This document shows positions 36,327 through 43,804 of a stretch of DNA of 64,000 bases, one piece after another. Where the stretch lies: NCBI GenBank assembly GCA_016700335.1, contig CP065014.1:2827001-2891000 (forward strand), in the 5' to 3' direction. The stretch is from Chlorobiota bacterium (GTDB lineage: Bacteria > Bacteroidota > Ignavibacteria > OLB7). A model generated the notes under the pieces. The model worked only from the letters and a program-made list of their open reading frames with translations. It had not been told where the DNA came from and searched no databases. The position numbers and the translations under genes were made by a program. Numbering within the stretch: the first letter of the stretch is position 1; each line of letters starts with the position of its first letter.

Positions 36327-37835
36327 TTAAATAAGAATTTTTTCAAAATAACAATTTATTCCAACCGATATTTTTAAGAAAAAGAATCCCTTTTTTAAAT
36401 TTGATACTATTATATTTTTATTAAATTTTTGATCAAAAAAAACATTTCCTAACAAATCAATAATTTGTAAAGTTACAATTGAATTATTATTACAAATTAC
36501 ATCCAATACTCTATCTCGAATTGTTATATGTAATAATTTAGAGATTGATGATTTTTCATTAAAATCAGTTGAAACCATAGTATTATTATACCTTACTAAT
36601 GCAATATCATAATCTTTGCCATTAAAACTTTTACCAGCTAAAACAATTTTACCATCCTTTTGTAATATAACAGAAGTTGCTACATCATTGCCAATTCCAA
36701 TTTTTGTAACTACAATTCCATCTATTCCAAATGAATTATCAATTAATCCAAGAGTGTTAATTCTAATCATAGAAAAACTTGAATTTGTATTGTTTCTATT
36801 ACTAAAACCACAAACAATTATTTTACCATCATCCTGTAATATTGAAGAAAAATCATTTTGATAAATAGCACCAAACTGAAAACTAAACTTACCATTATTA
36901 CTAAATGTATTATCAATGCTTCCATTAGGATTATACCTTATTAATGAAACAAACCCTGTAAAACTATACCCAGCAACTAAAATTTTTTTATCTTTTTGAA
37001 TTAATATAGATTCACCATAATCGTTACCATTTAAATTATCAGTAGTGATAATTCCTCCGTTTCCGAATGAATTATCTAAACTTCCGTTTTTATTATATCG
37101 AGCAACAACAACTTCATAATCAAAACTAGATTTTGAGTAGCTATAACCTGAAACAATTATTTTTTCATCACTTTGAATTGCTATTGTACGTATAATACTA
37201 TTTGCAATCCCTATTGTAGTAGTTACTTTTCCGTCTGAATCAAAACTTGAATCTAAACTCCCATCATCATTGTATCTTATCAAAGCGAAAATAGAATTTG
37301 AACTACTATTTGAATAACCAGCTACAATAATTTTCCCATCAGATTGTAATGCAATAGATCTTCCTGCATCTGAAATTGTACCAATACTTGTTATGGTTTT
37401 ACCATTTTCTCCAAATGATGAATCAAGTTTTCCATAGGGGTTAAATCTAGCTAAAGCAAAATAATATTTTGGATAATTTCCACTATAACCTCCAACAATA
37501 ATTTTATTGTCAGGAAGGATTACTAGGCTAGCTCCAATATCTGTTGAGCCCCCTAAATTCGTAACTTCAATTCCGTTGTTCCCAAAAGTATTGTCAATTT
37601 TTCCATCAATATTATATCTTACTAATACAATATCATTATTGTTATTTCCAGCTACTATAATTTTACCATCATTTTGAAATGCTACTGAATTAGCAACATC
37701 GTTCCCGTTTCCTGTTGATGTTAATACAATTCCTTTATTGCCAAATGTTGAATCAATTGTTATTGGTTGAGCAAAAACAATCAAGTTAGAAATGATAAAT
37801 ATAAATGTAAATAGTTTTAGGAATTTTATTGACAT
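36327..37835 (-). CDS. Delta-60 repeat protein with type IX sorting domain
   Basis: 502 residues, secreted (signal peptide to ~22). Seven tandem repeats of ~55 residues cover about 25-415, each starting D-[NS]-[TS]-F-G-..-G and containing DGKIIVAGYS and a line like ALVRYN..G; this is the delta-60 repeat, probably a beta-propeller. The last ~75 residues form a sorting domain (VTLQIIDLLGNVFF ... NLKKGFFFLKISV) for type IX export. Function unknown. The gene lies next to a transposase relic and faces the BatA gene. Confidence 0.85.
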   Translation of the reverse strand: MSIKFLKLFTFIFIISNLIVFAQPITIDSTFGNKGIVLTSTGNGNDVANSVAFQNDGKIIVAGNNNNDIVLVRYNIDGKIDNTFGNNGIEVTNLGGSTDIGASLVILPDNKIIVGGYSGNYPKYYFALARFNPYGKLDSSFGENGKTITSIGTISDAGRSIALQSDGKIIVAGYSNSSSNSIFALIRYNDDGSLDSSFDSDGKVTTTIGIANSIIRTIAIQSDEKIIVSGYSYSKSSFDYEVVVARYNKNGSLDNSFGNGGIITTDNLNGNDYGESILIQKDKKILVAGYSFTGFVSLIRYNPNGSIDNTFSNNGKFSFQFGAIYQNDFSSILQDDGKIIVCGFSNRNNTNSSFSMIRINTLGLIDNSFGIDGIVVTKIGIGNDVATSVILQKDGKIVLAGKSFNGKDYDIALVRYNNTMVSTDFNEKSSISKLLHITIRDRVLDVICNNNSIVTLQIIDLLGNVFFDQKFNKNIIVSNLKKGFFFLKISVGINCYFEKILI

Positions 37836-37924
37836 ATTTTTTAATTATAAACTAGACAAAAAAAGAATAAATTTAAGTTCAAATTTTAATCAATTAACAG
37901 ATTATTTAAATTGTTAAATGATAA

Positions 37925-38584
37925 TTATTTGCCAAAAGAACCAATATATAAAGGCTCTATTTCTTCTATGGGAGTTAATGGAAGTGTATCTTTTGATAAC
38001 CAATAATATTTTCCCAATTCTATTGCAGTTAAAGATAATTTAAACGGGGATTCATAATTATCGATTTCAAAAATAGGAATATCTAGAGTTGCAATCGGAA
38101 ATTTAGTTTTGTCATTTAACAGTTTCAATAAATCTATGTTGCTTAATATTGAATAATCTGTAATACGCTTAAAATATGGCTTACATGAATAAGATGCTTG
38201 ATAAAAACCAAATTTACCAGCATCAATTATTGCAACAATTTCATTTATATCTGGTTGATTTTTTTTTAAAGTATATCCTTTAAAGCCAATTACATCTAGA
38301 GTTGGAATAGTAACAATTGCTACGTTTGCACCTAACGAAAACCCAATAGCAAAACTTAAACCTATTCTAATTCCTGTATAAGAACCAGGTCCTTTTGAAA
38401 CTACACAAACATCTATTTCTTGGGGCATTAAAGAATTATTTTTTAAAAGATCAGAAACCATTTGTGCTAATAATTGATCGTGTTGTTTTGGTATTGAAGT
38501 TTCAAAAATTTCTACCAAATTTGAATCTGAAAATAAAGCAACAGAACAATCATTTCCAGTAGTTTCAATAGCAACAAATTTCAT
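37925..38584 (-). CDS. tsaB: tRNA threonylcarbamoyladenosine biosynthesis protein TsaB
   Basis: 219 residues, the usual length. ASKHA-fold protein (YeaZ) with MKFVAIETTGNDCSVALF at the start and the hallmark GPGSYTGIRIGLSFAIGFSL. It partners TsaD and TsaE in making t6A37 on ANN-decoding tRNAs. Its start overlaps the stop of the DUF1801 gene by four bases (ATGA at 38581-38584), so translation is coupled. Confidence 0.9.
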   Translation of the reverse strand: MKFVAIETTGNDCSVALFSDSNLVEIFETSIPKQHDQLLAQMVSDLLKNNSLMPQEIDVCVVSKGPGSYTGIRIGLSFAIGFSLGANVAIVTIPTLDVIGFKGYTLKKNQPDINEIVAIIDAGKFGFYQASYSCKPYFKRITDYSILSNIDLLKLLNDKTKFPIATLDIPIFEIDNYESPFKLSLTAIELGKYYWLSKDTLPLTPIEEIEPLYIGSFGK

Positions 38585-39003
38585 TTATTATTAATTAATT
38601 GTTTCATTTCTATTTGAGACAAAACTAAAATATCATTTAAAAGTTTTTGGTTAATATCTTCCATTTTTTTTATATACAAACAACCTTTGCCCATTTTAAT
38701 TTTTCCTAAATTATGGAATTGTTCATCAGGAATTTTGCCTCTACCCATAATGTAAATAGATATATTTGTTTTTCTTGGAGAAAATCCCATCAAGAACCAA
38801 TCACCCTTTCTTCCAGTTGAGTATTCATATTGATAATCACCAAATCCTATTATGCTTTCACCCCACATTTTAGGTTCAGATTTAGTAACATTTTTCATCA
38901 TTTTCAATAATAATTTGCAATCCATTCTCAATGTTAAATTGTCAATTGAATCTATGAAATCATCTACCTTTACATTTGTTACCTTTGTTTTTAATTCTGC
39001 CAT
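38581..39003 (-). CDS. DUF1801 domain protein
   Basis: 140 residues, cytoplasmic. The DUF1801 fold is recognisable from LLKMMKNVTKSEPKMWGESI, GFGDYQYEYSTGRKGDW, and FSPRKTNISIYIM followed by GKGCLYIKKMEDI. Family members are iron-chaperone-like (frataxin-like) proteins of unclear role. It overlaps tsaB by 4 bases. Confidence 0.85.
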   Translation of the reverse strand: MAELKTKVTNVKVDDFIDSIDNLTLRMDCKLLLKMMKNVTKSEPKMWGESIIGFGDYQYEYSTGRKGDWFLMGFSPRKTNISIYIMGRGKIPDEQFHNLGKIKMGKGCLYIKKMEDINQKLLNDILVLSQIEMKQLINNK

Positions 39004-39191
39004 AGATAATTATTACAAGTGAAAATTGTTATAAAATTATATTAATTGTTAATGTATCTTTTATCCAAATATACAATTAGTCTATCTATTTCTGTAATAA
39101 AAACATTCAGTAACATAAATTTTTTATTATAGAAGTTTGTATATTCTTAAAATCTATAATATCTAAGTTTATTTTTATTATTTTTGTAAAA

Positions 39192-39199
39192 TATTTTTG
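39192..39199 (+). promoter_or_regulatory. -7 box candidate for the propeller lipoprotein gene
   Basis: TATTTTTG fits TAnnTTTG. Transcription would begin near 39206, ahead of both possible starts (39229 and 39277). Confidence 0.35.
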
Positions 39200-39276
39200 C
39201 AACCTATTTTAAAAAAGATAATAGCAAAATGATTTTATCATTATTAGAGACATTTCTTTTATTCAATTTTAAAACT

Positions 39277-40551
39277 ATGAATAACAAACCATTACTTTCT
39301 TTGCAAATTCTATTAATTCTTATGTTCTTTTTTTATGGATGCGGAGCAGTTCATATCTATAATGGTAAAACTAACCAAGCTATAATTCGAGATACAATTC
39401 AGAATGGTAAAGTTAGAACATTTGTTCAGAATCCAGAGGATTCAAAAAATGGTAAAATTAATATAGTACCTGTTGAAGTATCTAATCTAGTTACAGTCAA
39501 CTTTCCAGAAATTAAAGGTGCTAAATCTCCATTTTCTATGAATCATACCTTGCAAGTACCAAAAGGTTTTACTGCATCTATATTTGCACGAGATTTAGGA
39601 CGTCCTCAAAAAATGGTAATTAGAGAAGATGGAACTATGTTTGTTAGTGATTTAGATGGCAGAATCCTTGCAATAAAATCAAATGGTGAAGTCACTCCAA
39701 TTTTAACAGAACTTGTAAATCCATTCGGATTGGAATTGCATAAGGGTTCACTTTATTATACAGATGAAACAAGATTTTTTAGATTGGATTTTGATTCACC
39801 AACTTCAATTACAGGAAAATCAACCATATTAAATAAAAAAATTCCTGAAGGTCAATTGCATTATATACGACCAGTAAAATGGATGGAATCTGATAAAATG
39901 TTTTATATAGCAATTGGATCTACCACTAATAGTGACTTGGAAAATGATAATATGCATGCTACTTTAATTCGACTAAGCGAACAAGGTGGTGCATATGATG
40001 TTGCAGTTAGAGGACTTAGAAATACTTCAGCACTTGATGTTAACCCAAGTACTGGGCAATTGTGGGGAATTGATCAAGGAGCTGAAAATATTTCTGCAGA
40101 TTTGCCAACTGAAGAACTTAATGTGTTAACAGTTGGTAAACATTACGGGTGGCCATTTCTTTATTCTGATAATTACAGAGATCCAAGTTATGAAAAGTCT
40201 ATTTTACCTAAGAAAACAACCGCTCCTTTATTACAATTTCAGGGTTTAACATTTACAACTGATTTATGTTTTTATAAAGGGAATGCTTTAGGTGAAGAAT
40301 GGAAAAATAGTTTCTTAATGACACTTCATGGTTCAACTAACAGAACTCCATTAGCAGGATATTCTGTTGTTAGAGTTAATTGCAATCCTGATGGTAGTAA
40401 TGCAAAACAAACTGAACTTGTAAGTGGCTTTGTTGATAGTACTGGTATTGTTTGGGGAAAACCGACTGGAGTTACTTTTTCGCTAAAAGGTGATGCATTT
40501 TATGTAAGCGATGACTACGCAGGTGCTATTTATAAATTCTTCAAACAATAG
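39277..40551 (+). CDS. PQQ-dehydrogenase-like beta-propeller lipoprotein
   Basis: 424 residues from the ATG at 39277, which puts a lipoprotein signal peptide (NKPLLSLQILLILMFFFYGC) at the N-terminus; an ATG at 39229 would add 16 residues. The body is a six-bladed propeller of the soluble glucose/sorbosone dehydrogenase type (VPKGFTASIFARDLGRPQKM, YIRPVKWMESDKMFYIAIGS, GLRNTSALDVNPSTGQLWGI, GKHYGWPF). Family enzymes oxidise sugars with PQQ; cofactor binding here is inferred only. Monocistronic; clpS follows after 81 bases. Confidence 0.75.
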   Translation: MNNKPLLSLQILLILMFFFYGCGAVHIYNGKTNQAIIRDTIQNGKVRTFVQNPEDSKNGKINIVPVEVSNLVTVNFPEIKGAKSPFSMNHTLQVPKGFTASIFARDLGRPQKMVIREDGTMFVSDLDGRILAIKSNGEVTPILTELVNPFGLELHKGSLYYTDETRFFRLDFDSPTSITGKSTILNKKIPEGQLHYIRPVKWMESDKMFYIAIGSTTNSDLENDNMHATLIRLSEQGGAYDVAVRGLRNTSALDVNPSTGQLWGIDQGAENISADLPTEELNVLTVGKHYGWPFLYSDNYRDPSYEKSILPKKTTAPLLQFQGLTFTTDLCFYKGNALGEEWKNSFLMTLHGSTNRTPLAGYSVVRVNCNPDGSNAKQTELVSGFVDSTGIVWGKPTGVTFSLKGDAFYVSDDYAGAIYKFFKQ

Positions 40552-40632
40552 TGTATTAAGTAATTCGTTTAGATTGTCAAGTTGGAATATATCTAACAAT
40601 TTATAATTTAGAAAATAATTCAATAATATAAA

Positions 40633-40995
40633 ATGAATCCTATCAAATTTTTTATTAAAAAGATTGGTAAAATGTTTTTAGGTGAGACTAAAGTTAATAA
40701 TTTTACATCTAATTCTATTGATGAATCACCAGAATTAGATGTAATGATTGCAGAACTTACCGAGGTTGGTGTTCCAGCAAAGGTAATTGTATATAATGAT
40801 GAAATCCATACTTTTGATGAAGTTATTTCACAGTTACTTAAAGCCGTTAGTTGTAATCATAATCAAGCTGAGAAATTCGCTCTAGAAATTGATACTAGGG
40901 GGTTGGCTTGCGTTTTTCAAGGTGAAGTTACTGAATGTTTAAGAGTAACTTCTATTTTAGAAGAAATTGCATTGCATACATCTATTGAATTATAG
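40633..40995 (+). CDS. clpS: ATP-dependent Clp protease adaptor ClpS
   Basis: 120 residues. The ClpS core starts at about residue 50: VIVYNDEIHTFDEVISQLLK, with the N-degron-binding Asn-Asp pair, then ALEIDTRGLACVFQGEVTEC (the Gly-Val/Ala-containing helix) and the C-terminal strand. It delivers N-end-rule substrates to ClpAP/ClpCP. The ~45-residue N-terminal extension is longer than in E. coli ClpS. No clpA or clpC is adjacent. Confidence 0.85.
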   Translation: MNPIKFFIKKIGKMFLGETKVNNFTSNSIDESPELDVMIAELTEVGVPAKVIVYNDEIHTFDEVISQLLKAVSCNHNQAEKFALEIDTRGLACVFQGEVTECLRVTSILEEIALHTSIEL

Positions 40996-41082
40996 TTTAT
41001 CAAAATTATTTGGGTTTATAATTTTCTAACTTTAATGTCAGTTAACAAATAACATTTCACATATTAAAAAAATAAATTAAAA

Positions 41083-41520
41083 ATGAAAAAAATCTTAATT
41101 TCAATTATTGCAGTTTTAGGAGTAACCGTCTTTTCAACAAATTCTTTAAGTGCTCAATGCGATAAAATGGGTAATGGTAAGTCTTGTTGTGCAAAAACCA
41201 AGGCTTGTTGTGATAAAGACAAAGAATGTAAAGATATTAAAACATTATCCAAAGTTGAACTTACAAAATTAATTCAAAGTGGGAAAGCTATTGTTTTTGA
41301 TGCTCGTACTAATGTACAATTTAAAGATGGACATATAAATGGAGCTTTAAATTATGGAGTTGATAAACTGCCTTCAAACAAAAACCAAACAATAATTTTT
41401 TATTGTGGAGGACCTAAATGTCCACTTTCAACACAAGTTGCAAAAGAAGTTAAAGAAAAAGGATACAAAAAAGTTATGGTTTATAAAGGTGGATGGTCTG
41501 ACTGGAGTAAAAAAGTTTAA
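41083..41520 (+). CDS. Periplasmic rhodanese-like protein
   Basis: 145 residues. Signal peptide to about SLSAQ (residue 25), then a Cys-rich segment with CC pairs (residues 26-49), then a rhodanese domain with IVFDARTNVQFKDGHINGA and the active-site region FYCGGPKCPLS (C108, C113). It probably transfers or carries sulfur in the periplasm; the Cys-rich N-terminus might bind metal. Its mRNA ends at the hairpin at 41556-41597. Confidence 0.8.
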   Translation: MKKILISIIAVLGVTVFSTNSLSAQCDKMGNGKSCCAKTKACCDKDKECKDIKTLSKVELTKLIQSGKAIVFDARTNVQFKDGHINGALNYGVDKLPSNKNQTIIFYCGGPKCPLSTQVAKEVKEKGYKKVMVYKGGWSDWSKKV

Positions 41521-41555
41521 CTTTTGAAATTACTTACAACTTCTGAATCTATTTT

Positions 41556-41597
41556 AAATAGTTCAATTCCTATTATAGGAATTGAACTATTTTTTAT
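41556..41597 (+). terminator. Strong bidirectional terminator after the rhodanese gene
   Basis: Perfect 14-base stem TAGTTCAATTCCTA (41559-41572) with TAGGAATTGAACTA (41576-41589), loop TTA, then TTTTTT. Transcription from clpS or the rhodanese gene should stop here, which isolates the unit that follows. Confidence 0.9.
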
Positions 41598-41628
41598 TTA
41601 AAGTGAAAAGTGAAATTTAAACACACAA

Positions 41629-41645
41629 TGTGAAAAATAATCACA
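41629..41645. promoter_or_regulatory. Palindrome upstream of the sigma-54 promoter
   Basis: TGTGA (41629-41633), seven bases, TCACA (41641-41645). It lies 48 bases before the -24 element, where enhancer-binding proteins of sigma-54 promoters bind (usually 50-200 bases upstream). Two AAGTGAA copies (41601-41614) lie just before it. The spacing also resembles a CRP-type site with one extra base. Confidence 0.4.
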
Positions 41646-41693
41646 CTCAAGTAATTTATAACTAAAATTTTACAAGAAATTAAGATTTTATTT

Positions 41694-41709
41694 TGGCACG
41701 ATGTTTGCT
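41694..41709 (+). promoter_or_regulatory. Sigma-54 (RpoN) promoter
   Basis: TGGCACG (41694-41700), four bases, TTGCT (41705-41709) matches the sigma-54 consensus TGGCACGNNNNTTGC[AT] at every position. GG (-24) and GC (-12) are separated by the required ten bases. Twelve fixed bases in such AT-rich DNA make a chance match very unlikely (of the order of one per thousand windows of this size, estimated by hand). The predicted start is near 41720. Confidence 0.8.
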
Positions 41710-41719
41710 TTATATAAAA

Positions 41720-41894
41720 TGTAGTGAAAATGATTTAATAATGATCTTCATTTCAACTAAAAGAAAAGAGAGAGAATTAAAGAGAGAAAAATTAAGGGGA
41801 AAAAAATGGATTGATTTTGAAAAGCAAAAGAAAGTCCCACACATAAATCGAAGTATTGCATTTAATTGGTTTTAGCAATACTTCGATTTTTTTT
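41720..41894 (+). ncRNA. Predicted sigma-54-dependent small transcript
   Basis: Bounded by the sigma-54 promoter (start near 41720) and the terminator ending at 41894, about 175 nt. No known RNA family is recognised. The middle is purine-rich (AAAAGAAAAGAGAGAGAA). One ATG-initiated frame (41741-41875, 44 codons) would give a very basic peptide (STKRKERELKREKLRGKK in its middle), but its stop is inside the terminator hairpin and no Shine-Dalgarno is seen. A regulatory RNA is the favoured reading, a small basic protein the alternative. Confidence 0.5.
41846..41894 (+). terminator. Strong terminator of the sigma-54 small transcript
   Basis: Perfect 14-base stem AATCGAAGTATTGC (41846-41859) with GCAATACTTCGATT (41875-41888), 15-base loop, then a T-run. 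No recognised plus-strand gene lies between the previous terminator (41597) and this one. Confidence 0.85.
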
Positions 41895-41990
41895 GGTTTA
41901 TAATTACATTATATTTTGTCTTGATGTGTTAATATTAATCCTTAAATTTATTGTGCAAAAAAATTTATTAACATTACAAATACTTTTAAA

Positions 41991-42590
41991 ATGAAAATTT
42001 CAAGTTATCTATCTATTTTTATAATTTGCTTTTTAGTATCAAACAAATTATTTTCTCAAACTAAAACAGAAGAGTCTAAAACTGTTTTAAATCCTGATGG
42101 CTCATCATCGGTTGTTAAATCAACATCTGTAACTTCTTCCGAAGATATCACCCCTAGGAATAATTTGATTAGTATAAATCCTTTGAAATTTTTTCTATTT
42201 TATAATGCAACTTATTATAGGAAACTAAATAACACTATTGTAGTTGGTGCTGGTTTTCAGATTCCTACACTAAAGGATGTAGGTGGTTTTGGAATAAACG
42301 CAGAGTTAAGGTTACATCCTTTAGGTAAAGCATTAAGTGGCGTTTACCTAGCTCCTAATGTATCATATAATTCTTTGTCATCAAAGCAAAACAGTTTTAC
42401 AACAAGTGCTACATCTATTGGTGCATTGTTAGGTTGGCAATGGTTTCCAGGTGAACAGTTTGCTATGGGATTAGGAATTGGAATGGATTATTACATGCTG
42501 TCATCTAATGATAATGATGTAAATTCTTTTTATTCTTCTTTCCAAGGTTCAAGCCCAGCTTTACGATTTGATATTGGATTTGGTTGGTAA
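41991..42590 (+). CDS. Small secreted outer-membrane barrel protein
   Basis: 199 residues with a signal peptide (to about LFSQ, residue 23), a polar Ser/Thr/Lys segment, then amphipathic strands (NPLKFFLFYNATYYRKL, VVGAGFQIPTLKDVGGFGIN, AELRLHPLG) ending in RFDIGFGW, the aromatic-ended strand typical of outer-membrane barrels. No specific family recognised. It lies directly downstream of the sigma-54 unit but is separated from it by a terminator. Confidence 0.6.
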   Translation: MKISSYLSIFIICFLVSNKLFSQTKTEESKTVLNPDGSSSVVKSTSVTSSEDITPRNNLISINPLKFFLFYNATYYRKLNNTIVVGAGFQIPTLKDVGGFGINAELRLHPLGKALSGVYLAPNVSYNSLSSKQNSFTTSATSIGALLGWQWFPGEQFAMGLGIGMDYYMLSSNDNDVNSFYSSFQGSSPALRFDIGFGW

Positions 42591-42616
42591 TCTTTCTTAA
42601 TAATTTTATTAATAGG

Positions 42617-42651
42617 AAGTCTCATTTTAATTTTTAATGAGACTTTTTTTT
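42617..42651 (+). terminator. Rho-independent terminator of the small barrel gene
   Basis: Stem AAGTCTCATT (42617-42626) with AATGAGACTT (42636-42645), followed by a T-run. Confidence 0.85.
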
Positions 42652-42739
42652 GTTATTGAACAATTTCAGTTAATGTATTCTATTTTTAAAAACAAATAGA
42701 TTAAAATGATATTTAATCTATCAATTAAAACAATTTGAT

Positions 42740-42778
42740 AAAAAAAATCGAAGACTAATGTTAGTTAAGTCTTCGATT
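42740..42778 (-). terminator. Rho-independent terminator of secDF
   Basis: Stem AATCGAAGACT (42746-42756) with AGTCTTCGATT (42768-42778). The minus strand continues into TTTTTT (42746-42740), 28 bases after the secF stop. Confidence 0.85.
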
Positions 42779-42805
42779 CTATAAATGAATATATATTACT
42801 TTAAA

Positions 42806-43774
42806 TTACTTAACGTTAACTAATGATGGTGATTTTCCTTTTATAATTGCATCAGGATCATTTAATTTTCCTTGTTTGATTAATATTGTAATAACTAAAG
42901 CGGAGGCAATGTAAACTGATGAATATGTACCAGTAATAATTCCAATAAGCATAGTAAATGCAAACCCTTGAAGCACTTCTCCAGAAAAGAAAAGTAGAAT
43001 TACAAGTACTAATGCAACTGTTAAAGATGTATTAATTGTTCTTGGTAAGGTTTCATTTATTGCTCTGTTCATTGTTTGGATTAGGTTTTCACCTTTGTGA
43101 TGATCTTTAGTCTCTCGAATTCTATCAAAAATAATCACAGTATCATTTACTGAAAAACCAACTACAGTTAGGAAAGCAGCTAACATACCTTGATTCATTT
43201 CCAAATTCAAACCAAATAAACCATTACAAATTACTGCAAAAGCAAACGCAACAAGCACATCATGAGCTAAAGCAACAATAGCCCCAACTCCGAATAAAAA
43301 TTCGAATCTGAACCAAATGTATAGCATGATAAAAAGTATTGATACAAGAACTGCTTTTAGTGCTTCAAGCCTAAGTTCACCTCCAATTTTAGGACCAATC
43401 GTATCACTTTTTAATAATGTTGCTTTATTACCTGGCATTGCTTTTTCAAGCAAAGTCAATAATGTCAATGAAGGTTTTTCACCACCTGATTTGATTTCGG
43501 AACCCTTTACTCTAATAAGATATTGGTTTTCTCCAAATGATTTAACTTCTGCTCCTTTAAATCCACCAGCGTCTATTGCATCACGAATTTGCTTTGCTTC
43601 AGTTTTAGCGCTAAACTTGTAAGCTATTTCAGCACCACCTTCAAAATCAATTCCGTATTCGACACCTCTAGCAAAAGCTACTATCAAACCCACCACAGTA
43701 ATGATAATTGAAACGGCATAGAATATTTTTCTTTTGCCAATAAAATCTATATTTGTTTTCTTAAAAAATTGCAT
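42806..43774 (-). CDS. secF: Protein translocase subunit SecF
   Basis: 322 residues, six membrane helices. The N-terminal helix is followed by ARGVEYGIDFEGGAEIAYKF (SecF DFxGG motif), the periplasmic P1-like domain, and the conserved block VVGFSVNDTVIIFDRIRE (190-230 region). It works with SecD to pull secreted proteins across the inner membrane using the proton gradient. It starts 30 bases after the secD stop, so they are co-transcribed. Confidence 0.95.
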   Translation of the reverse strand: MQFFKKTNIDFIGKRKIFYAVSIIITVVGLIVAFARGVEYGIDFEGGAEIAYKFSAKTEAKQIRDAIDAGGFKGAEVKSFGENQYLIRVKGSEIKSGGEKPSLTLLTLLEKAMPGNKATLLKSDTIGPKIGGELRLEALKAVLVSILFIMLYIWFRFEFLFGVGAIVALAHDVLVAFAFAVICNGLFGLNLEMNQGMLAAFLTVVGFSVNDTVIIFDRIRETKDHHKGENLIQTMNRAINETLPRTINTSLTVALVLVILLFFSGEVLQGFAFTMLIGIITGTYSSVYIASALVITILIKQGKLNDPDAIIKGKSPSLVNVK

Positions 43775-43804
43775 GACTAAATGTTAGTTATTAATAATTA
43801 TCTG

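Noticed and set aside
41693..41875. 60-codon plus-strand frame starting with TTG
   Set aside because: Its first codons overlap the sigma-54 promoter itself, upstream of the predicted RNA start, so the TTG cannot be used. Only the inner 44-codon part (from 41741) is kept as an alternative.
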